64,000 bases of DNA from Algoriphagus sp. (GCA_023653075.1 JAMNXQ010000003.1:31268-95267); one strand, 5' to 3'. Positions 9,219 through 18,664 are shown, counted from the stretch's first letter. The notes: a model not told the origin generated them from the sequence alone. Numbers and translations are program-made.

Positions 9219-9336
9219 GTACTAAGTACTAAGTACCATGTACCCTGCCTTCGGCAGGAAGGCAAGATGCTTTCGAAGCACCATTTGGGTCAGAGCAGGA
9301 ATCCCTACTTGGTTCTTGGTACTTTGTACATTGTAC
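9219..9336. repeat. nested palindromic intergenic element
   Basis: Outer arms of 26 bases, 9219-9244 and 9311-9336, pair with about five mismatches; both are built from GTAC/AAGTACC units. Between them are two compact hairpins: CCTGCC-TTC-GGCAGG (about 9243-9257) and TGCTT-TCG-AAGCA (about 9268-9280). No frame is open through it. The form resembles REP-type or miniature palindromic elements; only one copy is visible in the window. Confidence 0.6.
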
Positions 9337-9405
9337 TTGTGTTATTTGGTACAAAAAAAGACCACCCCTCCGGATAGCCTTTTTTAAAGAAGAACTGGTT
9401 GAAGG

Positions 9406-10968
9406 TTAATGCACCTCACCCATCATTTTTTTCAATACAGGTTTTAGAAGTAGCAAAACAAAGGCAGAACCCATCACCGTATACACAATCAACATAAACT
9501 GATCTGGCATGGCTGCAAGACCCTCCTCTGATCCCCCACTCGCTTCACCCGCAATCAAGCCTGCAAATAAATTGCCCAAGGCTACTGAAAGAAACCAAAT
9601 TCCCATCATTTGACCTCCATATCCTTTTGGAGCCAATTTGGTCACTAGCGAAAGCCCTACAGGAGACAAACTCAATTCACCAAAAGTGTGGAATAAAAAG
9701 GTGATGATTAACCAACTAGGCGCTGCTAACTCACCTGAAGCGGCAATTTTGGTTGCGAAATACATCACAAAGAAACCCACACCAAGCATCGCTAGTCCAA
9801 AAATGAACTTTAAAGGTGAACTAGGTTCTAAATTCTTACGTCCCAACCAAACCCAAAGTGCGGCAAAGAAAGGTGCGAAAATGATGATGAATAAGGAATT
9901 AATAGATTGGAAATAGCCTGTAGGAACCTCCCAGCCTAACACCGTTCGATCCATAAAGCGCTCAGCAAATAAGTTCAAGGTTGAGCCTGCCTGCTCAAAT
10001 CCAGACCAAAACATGGCAGAGAAAAAGAATAAGATGGCAATTACACCCACTTTGTTTTTATCGACTTTAGAGAGGCCGCCAAAAGCAATTACATAGCCCA
10101 AGTATCCTGCAGCTACAAGCGCGATGACCACACCAGAGGATTTAGCAATTGCTGCCGCATCGATCTTAGCAATTCCTGAGAATAGGACTCCGATCACTAC
10201 CAAGCCCACCAAACCAATCAGGGAGGTAATACTTTTCAATTTCTTTTGTGCTTGCTGTTCGGCTGTGCTTTGCGCCACAGGCACCTCACCATATCCGTCT
10301 AATGAACTACCCGTCAATTTGTATTGAATCAAACCGAAGATCATTCCTAGCCCTGCAAGACCAAAGCCCAAATGCATGTCGTATTCTGCCACTGAGGCAC
10401 AAGCAAGAGGTGCGATAAATCCACCAATATTGATTCCCATGTAGAAAATAGAAAAACCTGCATCTCGCTTGGAACTGCCCACTGGATAAAGTTGGCCTAC
10501 AATCGAACTGATGTTTGGCTTCAAAAGTCCCGTACCTAGGACAATCAAGAGCAAGCCCAAAAAGAAGGAAGTAGTATCTAATGCAGTCAAGGTGGTTTTT
10601 GTTGCTGCGCTACCTGAAACCCAGCCTTCGATTCCTGGAACTGCCATCATAAAATGGCCTAATGCGATAATTATGCCTCCATACCAAACAGACTTTTTCA
10701 ATCCAAACAATCGATCTGCAAGCCAGCCCCCAGGTAGGGCCAATAAGTAAACTCCCATGGTGTAAAGCCCATAAATGGCACCTGCAGTAGGATCATCAAA
10801 ACCAAGCCCACCATCTGCAATGGCCTTGGTCATGAATAGAATCAATAAGGCGCGCATGCCGTAATAACTGAAGCGCTCCCACATTTCTGTAAAGAATAAA
10901 GTCATCAGCCCTTTCGGGTGACCAAAGGCAGTAGGACCTGTAAATTCGGGATTGAGTGCTTTTTCCAA
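9406..10968 (-). CDS. POT family proton-dependent oligopeptide transporter
   Basis: A 520-residue major facilitator of the inner membrane that imports di- and tripeptides with protons. The family signature E28-x-x-E31-R32-F-S-Y-Y-G-M lies in helix 1, followed by the GGWLADRLFG loop between helices 2 and 3; the FSIFYMGINIGGFIAP segment (PTR2 signature) is near residues 172-187. The long hydrophobic array fits 14 helices. It converges on the TonB receptor across the palindromic element. Substrate range beyond peptides cannot be told. Confidence 0.92.
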   Translation of the reverse strand: MEKALNPEFTGPTAFGHPKGLMTLFFTEMWERFSYYGMRALLILFMTKAIADGGLGFDDPTAGAIYGLYTMGVYLLALPGGWLADRLFGLKKSVWYGGIIIALGHFMMAVPGIEGWVSGSAATKTTLTALDTTSFFLGLLLIVLGTGLLKPNISSIVGQLYPVGSSKRDAGFSIFYMGINIGGFIAPLACASVAEYDMHLGFGLAGLGMIFGLIQYKLTGSSLDGYGEVPVAQSTAEQQAQKKLKSITSLIGLVGLVVIGVLFSGIAKIDAAAIAKSSGVVIALVAAGYLGYVIAFGGLSKVDKNKVGVIAILFFFSAMFWSGFEQAGSTLNLFAERFMDRTVLGWEVPTGYFQSINSLFIIIFAPFFAALWVWLGRKNLEPSSPLKFIFGLAMLGVGFFVMYFATKIAASGELAAPSWLIITFLFHTFGELSLSPVGLSLVTKLAPKGYGGQMMGIWFLSVALGNLFAGLIAGEASGGSEEGLAAMPDQFMLIVYTVMGSAFVLLLLKPVLKKMMGEVH

Positions 10969-11174
10969 GGATGTTTCGGGTTAATAAGGTTAAATTCCAT
11001 TGCAATGATAAACTTTTTTAGCGCTTTATTGCAAAGAATATCTAGTAAACCCATTTAAATAAGCACACAAAAACTGGGGAATGAACCTAAATAAATTGTT
11101 CCTTTTTAGAATTCATAATATCCTATTTTTATTTTACGAAATCGATTGAAATAAAAAATTAAGGGGTTTTTAGG

Positions 11175-11205
11175 TTGACGTATTGATTCTGAAATACTAA
11201 TTTTG
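11175..11205 (+). promoter_or_regulatory. Bacteroidota-type promoter for pckA
   Basis: TTG at 11175-11177, 20-base spacer, then TAATTTTG at 11198-11205, an exact TAnnTTTG match. Transcription would start near 11212, leaving a leader of about 34 bases before the pckA ATG at 11246. This is the cleanest promoter-like match in the window. Confidence 0.55.
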
Positions 11206-11245
11206 AGCAGTACTTTTTTTAAGTAAACCCAAATAAAACTAAAGG

Positions 11246-12829
11246 ATGAAGCAGCCACTTTCCCCTAGCACTCCCCTGTCACTTCTTGCTCAAAAAATTC
11301 ACTATCAACTACCTCCTTCCAAATTAATAGAGCATGCCTTGGAACGGAAAGAAGGAATCCTTACCAATACAGGAGCATTAATGGTTAATACTGGGAACTT
11401 TACAGGAAGATCCCCAAAGGACCGGTATCTAGTTCAAGATTTACTGACAAAAGATTCCGTTTGGTGGGGCGATATCAATATCCCCATAGACTCGGGACAT
11501 TTTGAACAACTTTATTCCAAAATGTTGGACTTCTTGCAAAATAAAGAAATCTACATTCGTGACTTACAGGTAGGAGCTGACCCTGAATATCGTTTATGCA
11601 TTCGAGTAGTGACCACCCTAGCCTGGCATAATCTGTTTTGCGATAATCTTTTTATCCGTCTTTCCGATGAGGAACTACTAGTATTTAAACCAGAGTACAC
11701 GATTTTATGTGTTCCAGAATTTAGTGCAGATCCAAAGTTAGATGGGGTTAAAAATTCCAATTTCACTATTTTGAATTTAAGTCAAAAAACGATTTTAATT
11801 GGGGGAACAGCCTATGCAGGGGAAATGAAAAAAGGAATGTTCTCCATCATGAATTACCTCTTACCTAAAGAGAAAAGTGTCCTACCGATGCATTGTGCGG
11901 CGAATGTTGGTCGTGATGGGTTATCCGCCTTATTTTTTGGTTTATCCGGAACGGGAAAGACAACACTTTCCTCAGATCCTAATCGAATGCTTATCGGGGA
12001 TGATGAACATGGTTGGTCTAAAAAAGGAATCTTCAATTTTGAAGGAGGATGCTATGCAAAGGTAATAGACCTAAGTGCCGAAAATGAACCTGAAATCTTT
12101 CGTGCAATTAAAGGAGGAGCCATTTTAGAAAACACGCGATTTCTTCCAGGAACCCTAGAGGTGGATTACCAAAATAGATCGGTTACCGAAAATACACGAA
12201 CCGCCTATCCATTAAGTCATATTCCTACAGCAATTCATCCCTCTATATCCGAGGCACCGAAACATATTTTTTTCCTTACTGCAGATGCTTTTGGTGTTTT
12301 ACCTCCCATTGCCAAACTTACTCAAGAACAAGCCATGTACCATTTTCTTTCGGGCTATACAGCTAAAGTTGCAGGCACAGAGATGGGAGTAAAAGAACCC
12401 AAATTAACTTTTTCTGCCTGTTTTGGTGCTGCATTTTTACCCTTGCATCCCCTCCGATATGCGGAATTATTTGGTGAAAAATTAAAATCTAGCCATGCAA
12501 CTGTTTGGTTAATCAATACGGGCTGGACGGGAGGGCCCTATGGGGTTGGATCTCGGATGAAACTGAGTTACACTCGGGCCATGATCAATGCTGCTTTAGA
12601 AGGAAAATTAGATTTTGCCCCTTTCCGAAAAGATCCTGTGTTCGGTTTTCAAGTGCCAGAAATTTGTCCACATGTACCTGCATCCCTATTAAATCCAAAA
12701 GGAACCTGGGAGGACCCCGTAGCCTATGATCGACAAGCAAAGGAATTAGCAACTGCCTTTCGAAAAAATTTTGAAACTTATACTTCCAACTTAAATAAGG
12801 ATTTGATAAAAGGCGAGCCATTGATCTAA
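11246..12829 (+). CDS. pckA: ATP-dependent phosphoenolpyruvate carboxykinase
   Basis: A 527-residue enzyme that converts oxaloacetate and ATP to phosphoenolpyruvate, CO2 and ADP for gluconeogenesis. Visible motifs are NTGNFTGRSPKDRY (about 48-61), the P-loop GLSGTGKTT (232-240), GDDEHGW (251-257) and ENTRFLPGTLEVDY. The ATP-type (not GTP-type) architecture is clear. It is monocistronic with a good upstream promoter. Length is normal for the family (about 520-540). Confidence 0.95.
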   Translation: MKQPLSPSTPLSLLAQKIHYQLPPSKLIEHALERKEGILTNTGALMVNTGNFTGRSPKDRYLVQDLLTKDSVWWGDINIPIDSGHFEQLYSKMLDFLQNKEIYIRDLQVGADPEYRLCIRVVTTLAWHNLFCDNLFIRLSDEELLVFKPEYTILCVPEFSADPKLDGVKNSNFTILNLSQKTILIGGTAYAGEMKKGMFSIMNYLLPKEKSVLPMHCAANVGRDGLSALFFGLSGTGKTTLSSDPNRMLIGDDEHGWSKKGIFNFEGGCYAKVIDLSAENEPEIFRAIKGGAILENTRFLPGTLEVDYQNRSVTENTRTAYPLSHIPTAIHPSISEAPKHIFFLTADAFGVLPPIAKLTQEQAMYHFLSGYTAKVAGTEMGVKEPKLTFSACFGAAFLPLHPLRYAELFGEKLKSSHATVWLINTGWTGGPYGVGSRMKLSYTRAMINAALEGKLDFAPFRKDPVFGFQVPEICPHVPASLLNPKGTWEDPVAYDRQAKELATAFRKNFETYTSNLNKDLIKGEPLI

Positions 12830-12891
12830 ACAAAATTTAATTTAAGATTAGTCTTTTTAAATCAGCAGCATCAAAAAGCCGAGACATTGCC

Positions 12892-12899
12892 TATTTTTG
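12892..12899 (+). promoter_or_regulatory. possible -7 promoter element for the cyclophilin gene
   Basis: TATTTTTG matches TAnnTTTG exactly and lies 41 bases upstream of the ATG at 12941. No TTG is found at the right distance upstream, so the call is weak. Confidence 0.3.
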
Positions 12900-12940
12900 C
12901 ATTGCGAATTAGCAACAACCACTAATCATCATTCCAATCC

Positions 12941-13378
12941 ATGAAGACCGCTGAACTAATTACTGAAAAAGGAACCATGCGAGTAGAGTTTTACGAAAAA
13001 GATGCGCCAATTACCGTGCAAAACTTCGTAGACCTTTCAAACAAAGGATTTTACGATGGATTGACCTTCCACCGCGTCATCCCAAACTTTGTCATCCAAG
13101 GTGGCTGTCCTACTGGAACAGGAACAGGAGGTCCTGGCTACAAAATTCAATGTGAGCTAGATGGCGAAAACCAATACCATGATCGTGGTGTACTTTCCAT
13201 GGCACATGCAGGAAGAAATACCGGTGGATCTCAATTTTTTATCTGCCATAGCCGCGCAAATACCGCGCATTTGGACAGAAATCATACCTGCTTCGGAAAG
13301 GTCGTAGAAGGACTAGAGGTAATCGACGCGATCCGTGCTGGAGATAAAATTGAAAAAATTGTAATCCACGAGTCTTAA
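12941..13378 (+). CDS. peptidyl-prolyl cis-trans isomerase (cyclophilin type)
   Basis: A 145-residue, single-domain cyclophilin without a signal peptide, so cytoplasmic. The catalytic-site segments are [13 protein letters not shown] (about 46-58) and GGSQFFICH (about 92-100). It accelerates proline isomerisation during folding. The compact size fits PpiB-like bacterial enzymes. A strong terminator follows directly, and a terminator-free 110-base gap with a weak promoter match precedes it. Confidence 0.93.
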   Translation: MKTAELITEKGTMRVEFYEKDAPITVQNFVDLSNKGFYDGLTFHRVIPNFVIQGGCPTGTGTGGPGYKIQCELDGENQYHDRGVLSMAHAGRNTGGSQFFICHSRANTAHLDRNHTCFGKVVEGLEVIDAIRAGDKIEKIVIHES

Positions 13379-13388
13379 GATCCACTTT

Positions 13389-13432
13389 AAATCCGGTACA
13401 TGAATGATTTCATCCCTGTACCGGATTTTTTT
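13389..13432 (+). terminator. Rho-independent terminator after the cyclophilin gene
   Basis: Twelve-base perfect stem AAATCCGGTACA (13389-13400) with TGTACCGGATTT (13417-13428), 16-base loop, and a T-rich tail (13426-13432). It starts 10 bases after the stop codon. Confidence 0.88.
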
Positions 13433-13439
13433 ATTTCTT

Positions 13440-13581
13440 ATTATCCGCTTTGTTAACAGTACCCAAAGAAATGTAAGGTTTGAAGTTCCATTAGCTAAGC
13501 TGTGGTCTGTGGACAGTCGTCTGTCGACGATTCCGCAGAAATTCAAGGATGTTTTAAGCTACTGGCATGATTGCGGATAAT
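13440..13581 (+). repeat. dispersed intergenic repeat, copy A (MITE-like)
   Basis: A 142-bp element bounded by ATTATCCGC (13440-13448) and GCGGATAAT (13573-13581), a perfect inverted pair. It contains the internal motif GCTGTGGTCTGTGGACAGTC (13500-13519) and a TCGTC-TGTC-GACGA hairpin. Copies B (33443-33605), C (37521-37666, reversed) and D (63691-63829, reversed) share ends and inner blocks; C is the closest. It lies between the cyclophilin terminator and the 3' end of the ceramidase-like gene, with no open frame of its own. Confidence 0.8.
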
Positions 13582-13587
13582 CCTATT

Positions 13588-15156
13588 TCATTTTTTCAAC
13601 TTTTGCAAGTCCTTCAAAATTCCAAGAACTTCTCCATGGATTTTTGAAGCAGTTTCCGGACCTAAGGAATTGATTTCCCCATAAGGTCTCTCCTTGTAAC
13701 CGTAAGTAAAAGGCGGATTTACATCCCACTGACTTTTAGGCACGATGTAGCCAATCATGTCGTTTGACATTCCAGAGAAGAAAATATACTGCCCTGGAAT
13801 CTTTTCTTTCAAAGCAGGCACTTCTACCGGCTTCATAGCGTAATCAGCCCCAGCAGGAGATTCAATACCACCATGCAGGATTTCAGGATAAAGTTCTCCA
13901 GGCACATGCACAAATGTGGCAGGTCCTAACTTCCATGCAGAAACCTCTGAGCGGATTTTTTTCCATCCCACAAAGCCTCTATCAAAAATGCCTACGAATG
14001 CGGCCAATTGAAAGAGGGAATTGTCCATTCGAAGGGAAATAGATTTGGCTCTTATTCCTAAATCTAAAGTGGAATGAACAATCAAATTGGAGTCGCGAAG
14101 GGTTTCCAAAGTGATTTTAGCCAAGGCTTTCCCTTGCGCAAGCAGTTTATCAGGAGCTTGTTTTTGGTAACTGACACCCGAATAGGGATCCTTAACTGAA
14201 AGGTCTGGGGGTGTAGTCATCAATCCTCCTACCGCACCATTTAGAAAGATCGTCACACCACCTACTCCTGGTTCGGTTAAGGTGTCAGATACTGGAATCC
14301 CCTTCTCGACAAAGTTTCGCCAAGGATCGGCAAAATCGGAACTGATTTGAATATTTTCTAGCCAGAGGGTCTCTGGATGATTGCCCCAATTCAAGAGGGT
14401 ACCTAGGGTGGAGCCCGTTTGTGCATCGAGAACTTGCATCAAGTGCAAGCCAGCATCCGATACAAAAGGTGGACGCGTGTCTCCTACTAAACCCTTTAGT
14501 CGCTCTGGTTCTTGGGCAAATTTAAAATGAGCAGGCTTTCTTACGGTATAGGCCTCTCCTATTGCTTTCGCAATTCCTTCTTTAACGGAGGTCAGGTACT
14601 TTGGATTGACACCCCTCACATAATCTGAAGGACCCCACATGCCCATCAAATCCGGTGCGGAATGCACGTGGGTACTGGAAATGACCACATAATCTAATTC
14701 AGGATACTTTTCCTGGATCAATTTACGCGTAGCAATCACCTCATCGTTTCCAAATCCAATCATATCTATCACGCAAAGGGCTAGGGAAACATCTCCAGAT
14801 TCGAGTACCATGGCCCTTGCCCAAAGTTTGTCCAATACACTTTGTGCTGGCCTTGAATTATGAAAGCCCGCTAACCAAACTGCATCAAATTCCCCATTCC
14901 CATTGGCATCGATAAAGCGATCCCCTTTTTCTGGATCGTACTTCGAATCCCCATCCACATCTTCCCAAGTTTCAAAATCGGTTGGAGTAAGGTCCACTTT
15001 TGAAAATCCCGCTTGAACTGTAGCTGCTGGACTGTATAAAGAAACGTCAGTTTGGTAGTCTGAATGCCGATCTCGAAATTGATATCCTGCATAAACAAGG
15101 ATTGTAAGGAGTAACACAAGAACAATTCCCAAGAAAATTAGAAGCCCTTTTCGCAT
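13588..15156 (-). CDS. neutral/alkaline ceramidase-like membrane-anchored protein
   Basis: The 522-residue protein has an N-terminal membrane helix (about 4-26; signal anchor or uncleaved signal) and then a domain like the N-terminal part of neutral/alkaline non-lysosomal ceramidase: AGFSKVDLTP (about 49-58), ISSTHVHSAPD (His-x-His, about 158-168) and GNHPETL (about 257-263), which hold the predicted zinc ligands and catalytic serine region. A calcium-binding-like insert, DVDGDSKYD and DANGNGEFD (about 66-91), separates the first motif from WLAGF. True ceramidase activity is not assured; many bacterial relatives are uncharacterised hydrolases. Confidence 0.75.
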   Translation of the reverse strand: MRKGLLIFLGIVLVLLLTILVYAGYQFRDRHSDYQTDVSLYSPAATVQAGFSKVDLTPTDFETWEDVDGDSKYDPEKGDRFIDANGNGEFDAVWLAGFHNSRPAQSVLDKLWARAMVLESGDVSLALCVIDMIGFGNDEVIATRKLIQEKYPELDYVVISSTHVHSAPDLMGMWGPSDYVRGVNPKYLTSVKEGIAKAIGEAYTVRKPAHFKFAQEPERLKGLVGDTRPPFVSDAGLHLMQVLDAQTGSTLGTLLNWGNHPETLWLENIQISSDFADPWRNFVEKGIPVSDTLTEPGVGGVTIFLNGAVGGLMTTPPDLSVKDPYSGVSYQKQAPDKLLAQGKALAKITLETLRDSNLIVHSTLDLGIRAKSISLRMDNSLFQLAAFVGIFDRGFVGWKKIRSEVSAWKLGPATFVHVPGELYPEILHGGIESPAGADYAMKPVEVPALKEKIPGQYIFFSGMSNDMIGYIVPKSQWDVNPPFTYGYKERPYGEINSLGPETASKIHGEVLGILKDLQKLKK

Positions 15157-15240
15157 AGATTTGGATTGTAAAACGTAAGCCTAAACTACTTTTTTTTTCT
15201 AAGAAGGAAAGTTAAACCGCTGAACATGAAGGAATCAGCC

Positions 15241-15969
15241 TTACAAATTCTGGTTTTGCTGCCAAAAATGGCGCTCATGAATTTCGGCATGCGGTACAAT
15301 ATCCTTGTACCAACGCAAACGAAGTTCGTCGCACTCCTCATCGGATAGCAAAAAATCAGGAATTTCCATTTCCTTGGCACGTTTCATCAATTCATAAAGA
15401 AAAATGGAAACAGAAACAGAAATATTGAAACTCTCGGTAAACCCTCTCATTGGGATATGCACAAGCCCATCTACCTTGGACTTTACTTCTTCGCTAATTC
15501 CTTCGTGTTCATTGCCGAAAACAAGGGCTACTTTTTGATTTGGCTTCATCGCCAATTCATGGATGGATAAGGAATTTGTCGCTGGGCTAGTTCCAAAGAT
15601 TGCATAGCCTTCGGATCTCAATCTTCCAAAGCACTGGTCCACAGCAGAACCTTCAGGAGTAAAATATTTATGTAAATCCACCCATTGAGCTGCTCCTCTA
15701 GTCACAAAAGGGTTGACCTTATACGTATCGGTCTTTTCAATCAAATGAATATTCTGAATCCCAAAGCAGTCACAAGTCCTAAGGACTGCACTGGCATTGT
15801 GTGGTTTGAATATATCCTCAAGCACCACCGTAAAAAATCGGGTACGTTGGGATAAAACTCGCTCAATAGCAGCCTTTTTATGCGGGGTAATGTATTTTCC
15901 CAAATAGTCTAGGAAATTAGGTTCGCTACCCGGCAAGTTACCTTCCTGCTGATTCATGGAAGCATTCAC
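15241..15969 (-). CDS. TrmH/SpoU family RNA 2'-O-methyltransferase
   Basis: A 242-residue SPOUT methyltransferase. It shows motif 1 NASAVLRTCDCFGI (about 60-73), motif 2 ALVFGNEHEGIS (about 153-164) and motif 3 IPMRGFTESFNISVSVSI (about 178-195), the knotted AdoMet-binding fold. The likely target is tRNA G18 (TrmH type), since the RTCDCFGIQNIHLIE segment resembles TrmH more than RlmB, but this is inference. Its start is four bases downstream of the parC stop, so it is probably co-transcribed with topoisomerase IV. Confidence 0.88.
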   Translation of the reverse strand: MNASMNQQEGNLPGSEPNFLDYLGKYITPHKKAAIERVLSQRTRFFTVVLEDIFKPHNASAVLRTCDCFGIQNIHLIEKTDTYKVNPFVTRGAAQWVDLHKYFTPEGSAVDQCFGRLRSEGYAIFGTSPATNSLSIHELAMKPNQKVALVFGNEHEGISEEVKSKVDGLVHIPMRGFTESFNISVSVSIFLYELMKRAKEMEIPDFLLSDEECDELRLRWYKDIVPHAEIHERHFWQQNQNL

Positions 15970-15973
15970 TTAC

Positions 15974-18613
15974 TTAAAACAAACCGAGCTGTTCATCCTC
16001 CCCTTTCTTTGGGGTTAGGGAAAGCGTACTACCCACTTCCAAATCATCTGGCAAATCTGTTATTGGCTCCTCAAAAGAAATCATATCTTCCTGGTCTTCA
16101 ACTGCAGCTATCTCCATCACTTGTTCGGATTCAATCAAATGCAAGTCTTTTACCTCATGGGTACTCAATTTATTTCCGATAGCCTTCCAACCTTTCACAT
16201 CAATCAACATTTCCAGATCGTAATCCATTTGCTCTTCGGCCTTGCCTTTAATCAGCGTCACAGAAACCTGTGCTTGCGCATCTGTGGTGACTACTTTGAG
16301 GTAGGATTGCTTGTGTTCCGTAATGAAGTTAAACCGCTTGTTGAGCGTCGTGGTCTCAATCAAAAAGCGTTTCACAAAGTAACCTTTGGTAGCCCCATCA
16401 AAGTAGACAGCTCCAATTACTTTTTGAGAATCAAATTTTTGAATCAATAGTACCTCTGTTGGCTCGTAGCGATTGGTCAACTCAAAACTGGTCAATTCGT
16501 AATCCCCACTTTTGTAGCACACCAGAATTTTATCGTCACCCAGGAAGTTGCCAATTTGCTTGCCTCGCGCATCAGTATTCAGTCGACCCACAGATACATC
16601 AAAGTAAATGTTGATGCCACCCAGGGTAGATTTACCTTCCATTTTAAATTGAACCTTACGCACAGGGTATCTAGTCAATATATTTCCGCCCGCAGCACGG
16701 CCTTTGATTTCAATCTCTGCAAAATCAAAATCGAACACTTTTACTCGAGCCTTAGCACCTTGAGTTAGGTATACGGTCACCACTTCAGCTTCTCCATTGG
16801 GATTGGCTGTGAGATACATGAGTTTGGATCCCTTGGTACCCTTAGTCAGGTCATATTCCTTGTCTCGGGTCACCCCCCCAACTTGAAAGCGTTTGACCAT
16901 GGCTCTTCCAGACACGCCATCCAAATAGATGAAGTTGTAAGTCATGCGCTCGTCATTCTTTCGAAACACCCCGACATGGACAATATCCTTGCCCATAAAT
17001 AACTTTTCTTGGATTTTGGATACCACCAACTTTCCGTCTCGGCGAATGGCGATGATGTCATCCAAATCCGAGCATTCACAGATGTACTCATCCTTTTTAA
17101 GTCCATAGCCCACAAAACCATCTGCCCGATTGACATAGAGCTTGGCATTATTTGCTGCCACTACTGCGGCCTGGATGGTATCAAATGCCCGAATCTCAGT
17201 TTTTCGTTCTCTTCCTTTGCCATATTTATCCAGCAAGTTTTGGTAATACGCAATCGCGAAATCTGTCAAATGTCTCAAATTGTAATTTACCTGCTTCAAT
17301 TCATCCTGAAGGCGCTTCATCAACTCATCTGCCTTGAAGGCATCAAACTTGGAGATACGCTTGATTTTTATTTCAGTCAAGCGAATTAAGTCTTCCTGTA
17401 CAATGATACGGTAAAAATCAGGCTTGTAGGGGTCCAAACCCCTATCGATAGCCTCCAATACCGCGTCCCAGGTGGTACATTCTTCGATGTCTCGGTAGAT
17501 GCGATTTTCAATAAATATCTTCTCTAGGGAAGAGAATAAGAGTTTTTCCAACAACTCCCCCTTCCGAATTTCCAATTCCTTACGGAGCAATTCCTTCGTT
17601 TGAGTGGTGTTGTACTTTAAAATCTGGTTAACAGTTAAGAAAACAGGCTTCTCATCAATGATGACGCATGCATTCGGCGATATGGATACCTCACAATCGG
17701 TAAATGCATACAAGGCATCAATGGTCACATCAGGAGATACCCCGGGAGCCAATTGAATCTGAATCTCTACATCCTTGGCAGTATTATCTACTACTTTTTT
17801 GATTTTAATTTTTCCTTTATCGTTGGCCTTCAAGATGGAATCAATCAGAGAATCTGTAGTAGTACCAAATGGTATTTCCTTGATTAACAATGTTTTATTT
17901 ACATCCTCTTCAATTCGTGCTCTAACTTTAATCTTTCCTCCCCGGAGTCCTTGCTGGTAATCCGAAAAATCAGCCAAACCACCGGTAAGGAAATCGGGTA
18001 GTACTTCAGGGGAGTTGCCTCGAAGGATTTCAATAGAGGCTTGAATCAACTCAATAAAATTATGAGGCAAAATTTTGGTGGACAATCCGACAGCGATACC
18101 CTCTACCCCTTGGGCCAAAAGCAACGGAAATTTCACAGGAAGCGTAACTGGCTCACGTTTTCTTCCATCGTAGGATAGCTGCCATTCTGTGGTTTGCGGA
18201 TTAAAGACCACATCTAATGCAAACTTGGATAGTCTCGCCTCAATGTATCGCGGAGCAGCAGCTCCATCTCCGGTACGCACATCTCCCCAGTTGCCTTGAG
18301 TCTCGATTAAGAGGTCCTTTTGCCCCATATTGACGATCGCATCCCCAATCGATGCATCCCCATGAGGGTGGTACTGCATGGATTGTCCGATGATATTGGC
18401 CACCTTATTGAATCGGCCATCGTCCATTTCCTTCATGGCATGCAGGATTCGGCGTTGGACAGGTTTTAATCCATCTTCTATGGCAGGCACTGCTCGCTCC
18501 AGAATCACATAGGAGGCATAATCTAGAAACCAGTCCTTGTACATTCCAGTTACGGGTACAGAACCATGCAAGCTGCTATCCGGATTTTCAGAAATTTGGG
18601 TATCGTCACTCAT
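15974..18613 (-). CDS. parC: DNA topoisomerase IV subunit A
   Basis: An 879-residue type IIA topoisomerase breakage-reunion subunit. The N-terminus shows ERAVPAIEDGLKPVQRRIL (about 39-57), QYHPHGDASIGDAI (about 80-93) and the catalytic tyrosine Y123 in AAPRYIEAR. A C-terminal domain of beta-pinwheel type follows from about residue 480. Context with parE and the lack of a GyrA-box (QRRGGKG) favour ParC over GyrA. With ParE it decatenates replicated chromosomes. Length is longer than Escherichia coli ParC, usual for the phylum; the acidic tail ends EDEQLGLF. Confidence 0.88.
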   Translation of the reverse strand: MSDDTQISENPDSSLHGSVPVTGMYKDWFLDYASYVILERAVPAIEDGLKPVQRRILHAMKEMDDGRFNKVANIIGQSMQYHPHGDASIGDAIVNMGQKDLLIETQGNWGDVRTGDGAAAPRYIEARLSKFALDVVFNPQTTEWQLSYDGRKREPVTLPVKFPLLLAQGVEGIAVGLSTKILPHNFIELIQASIEILRGNSPEVLPDFLTGGLADFSDYQQGLRGGKIKVRARIEEDVNKTLLIKEIPFGTTTDSLIDSILKANDKGKIKIKKVVDNTAKDVEIQIQLAPGVSPDVTIDALYAFTDCEVSISPNACVIIDEKPVFLTVNQILKYNTTQTKELLRKELEIRKGELLEKLLFSSLEKIFIENRIYRDIEECTTWDAVLEAIDRGLDPYKPDFYRIIVQEDLIRLTEIKIKRISKFDAFKADELMKRLQDELKQVNYNLRHLTDFAIAYYQNLLDKYGKGRERKTEIRAFDTIQAAVVAANNAKLYVNRADGFVGYGLKKDEYICECSDLDDIIAIRRDGKLVVSKIQEKLFMGKDIVHVGVFRKNDERMTYNFIYLDGVSGRAMVKRFQVGGVTRDKEYDLTKGTKGSKLMYLTANPNGEAEVVTVYLTQGAKARVKVFDFDFAEIEIKGRAAGGNILTRYPVRKVQFKMEGKSTLGGINIYFDVSVGRLNTDARGKQIGNFLGDDKILVCYKSGDYELTSFELTNRYEPTEVLLIQKFDSQKVIGAVYFDGATKGYFVKRFLIETTTLNKRFNFITEHKQSYLKVVTTDAQAQVSVTLIKGKAEEQMDYDLEMLIDVKGWKAIGNKLSTHEVKDLHLIESEQVMEIAAVEDQEDMISFEEPITDLPDDLEVGSTLSLTPKKGEDEQLGLF

Positions 18614-18664
18614 TTTGGTAATCCCTGGGTTAAGGAAAATGGATTGGGGTACTACTCGGAAACC

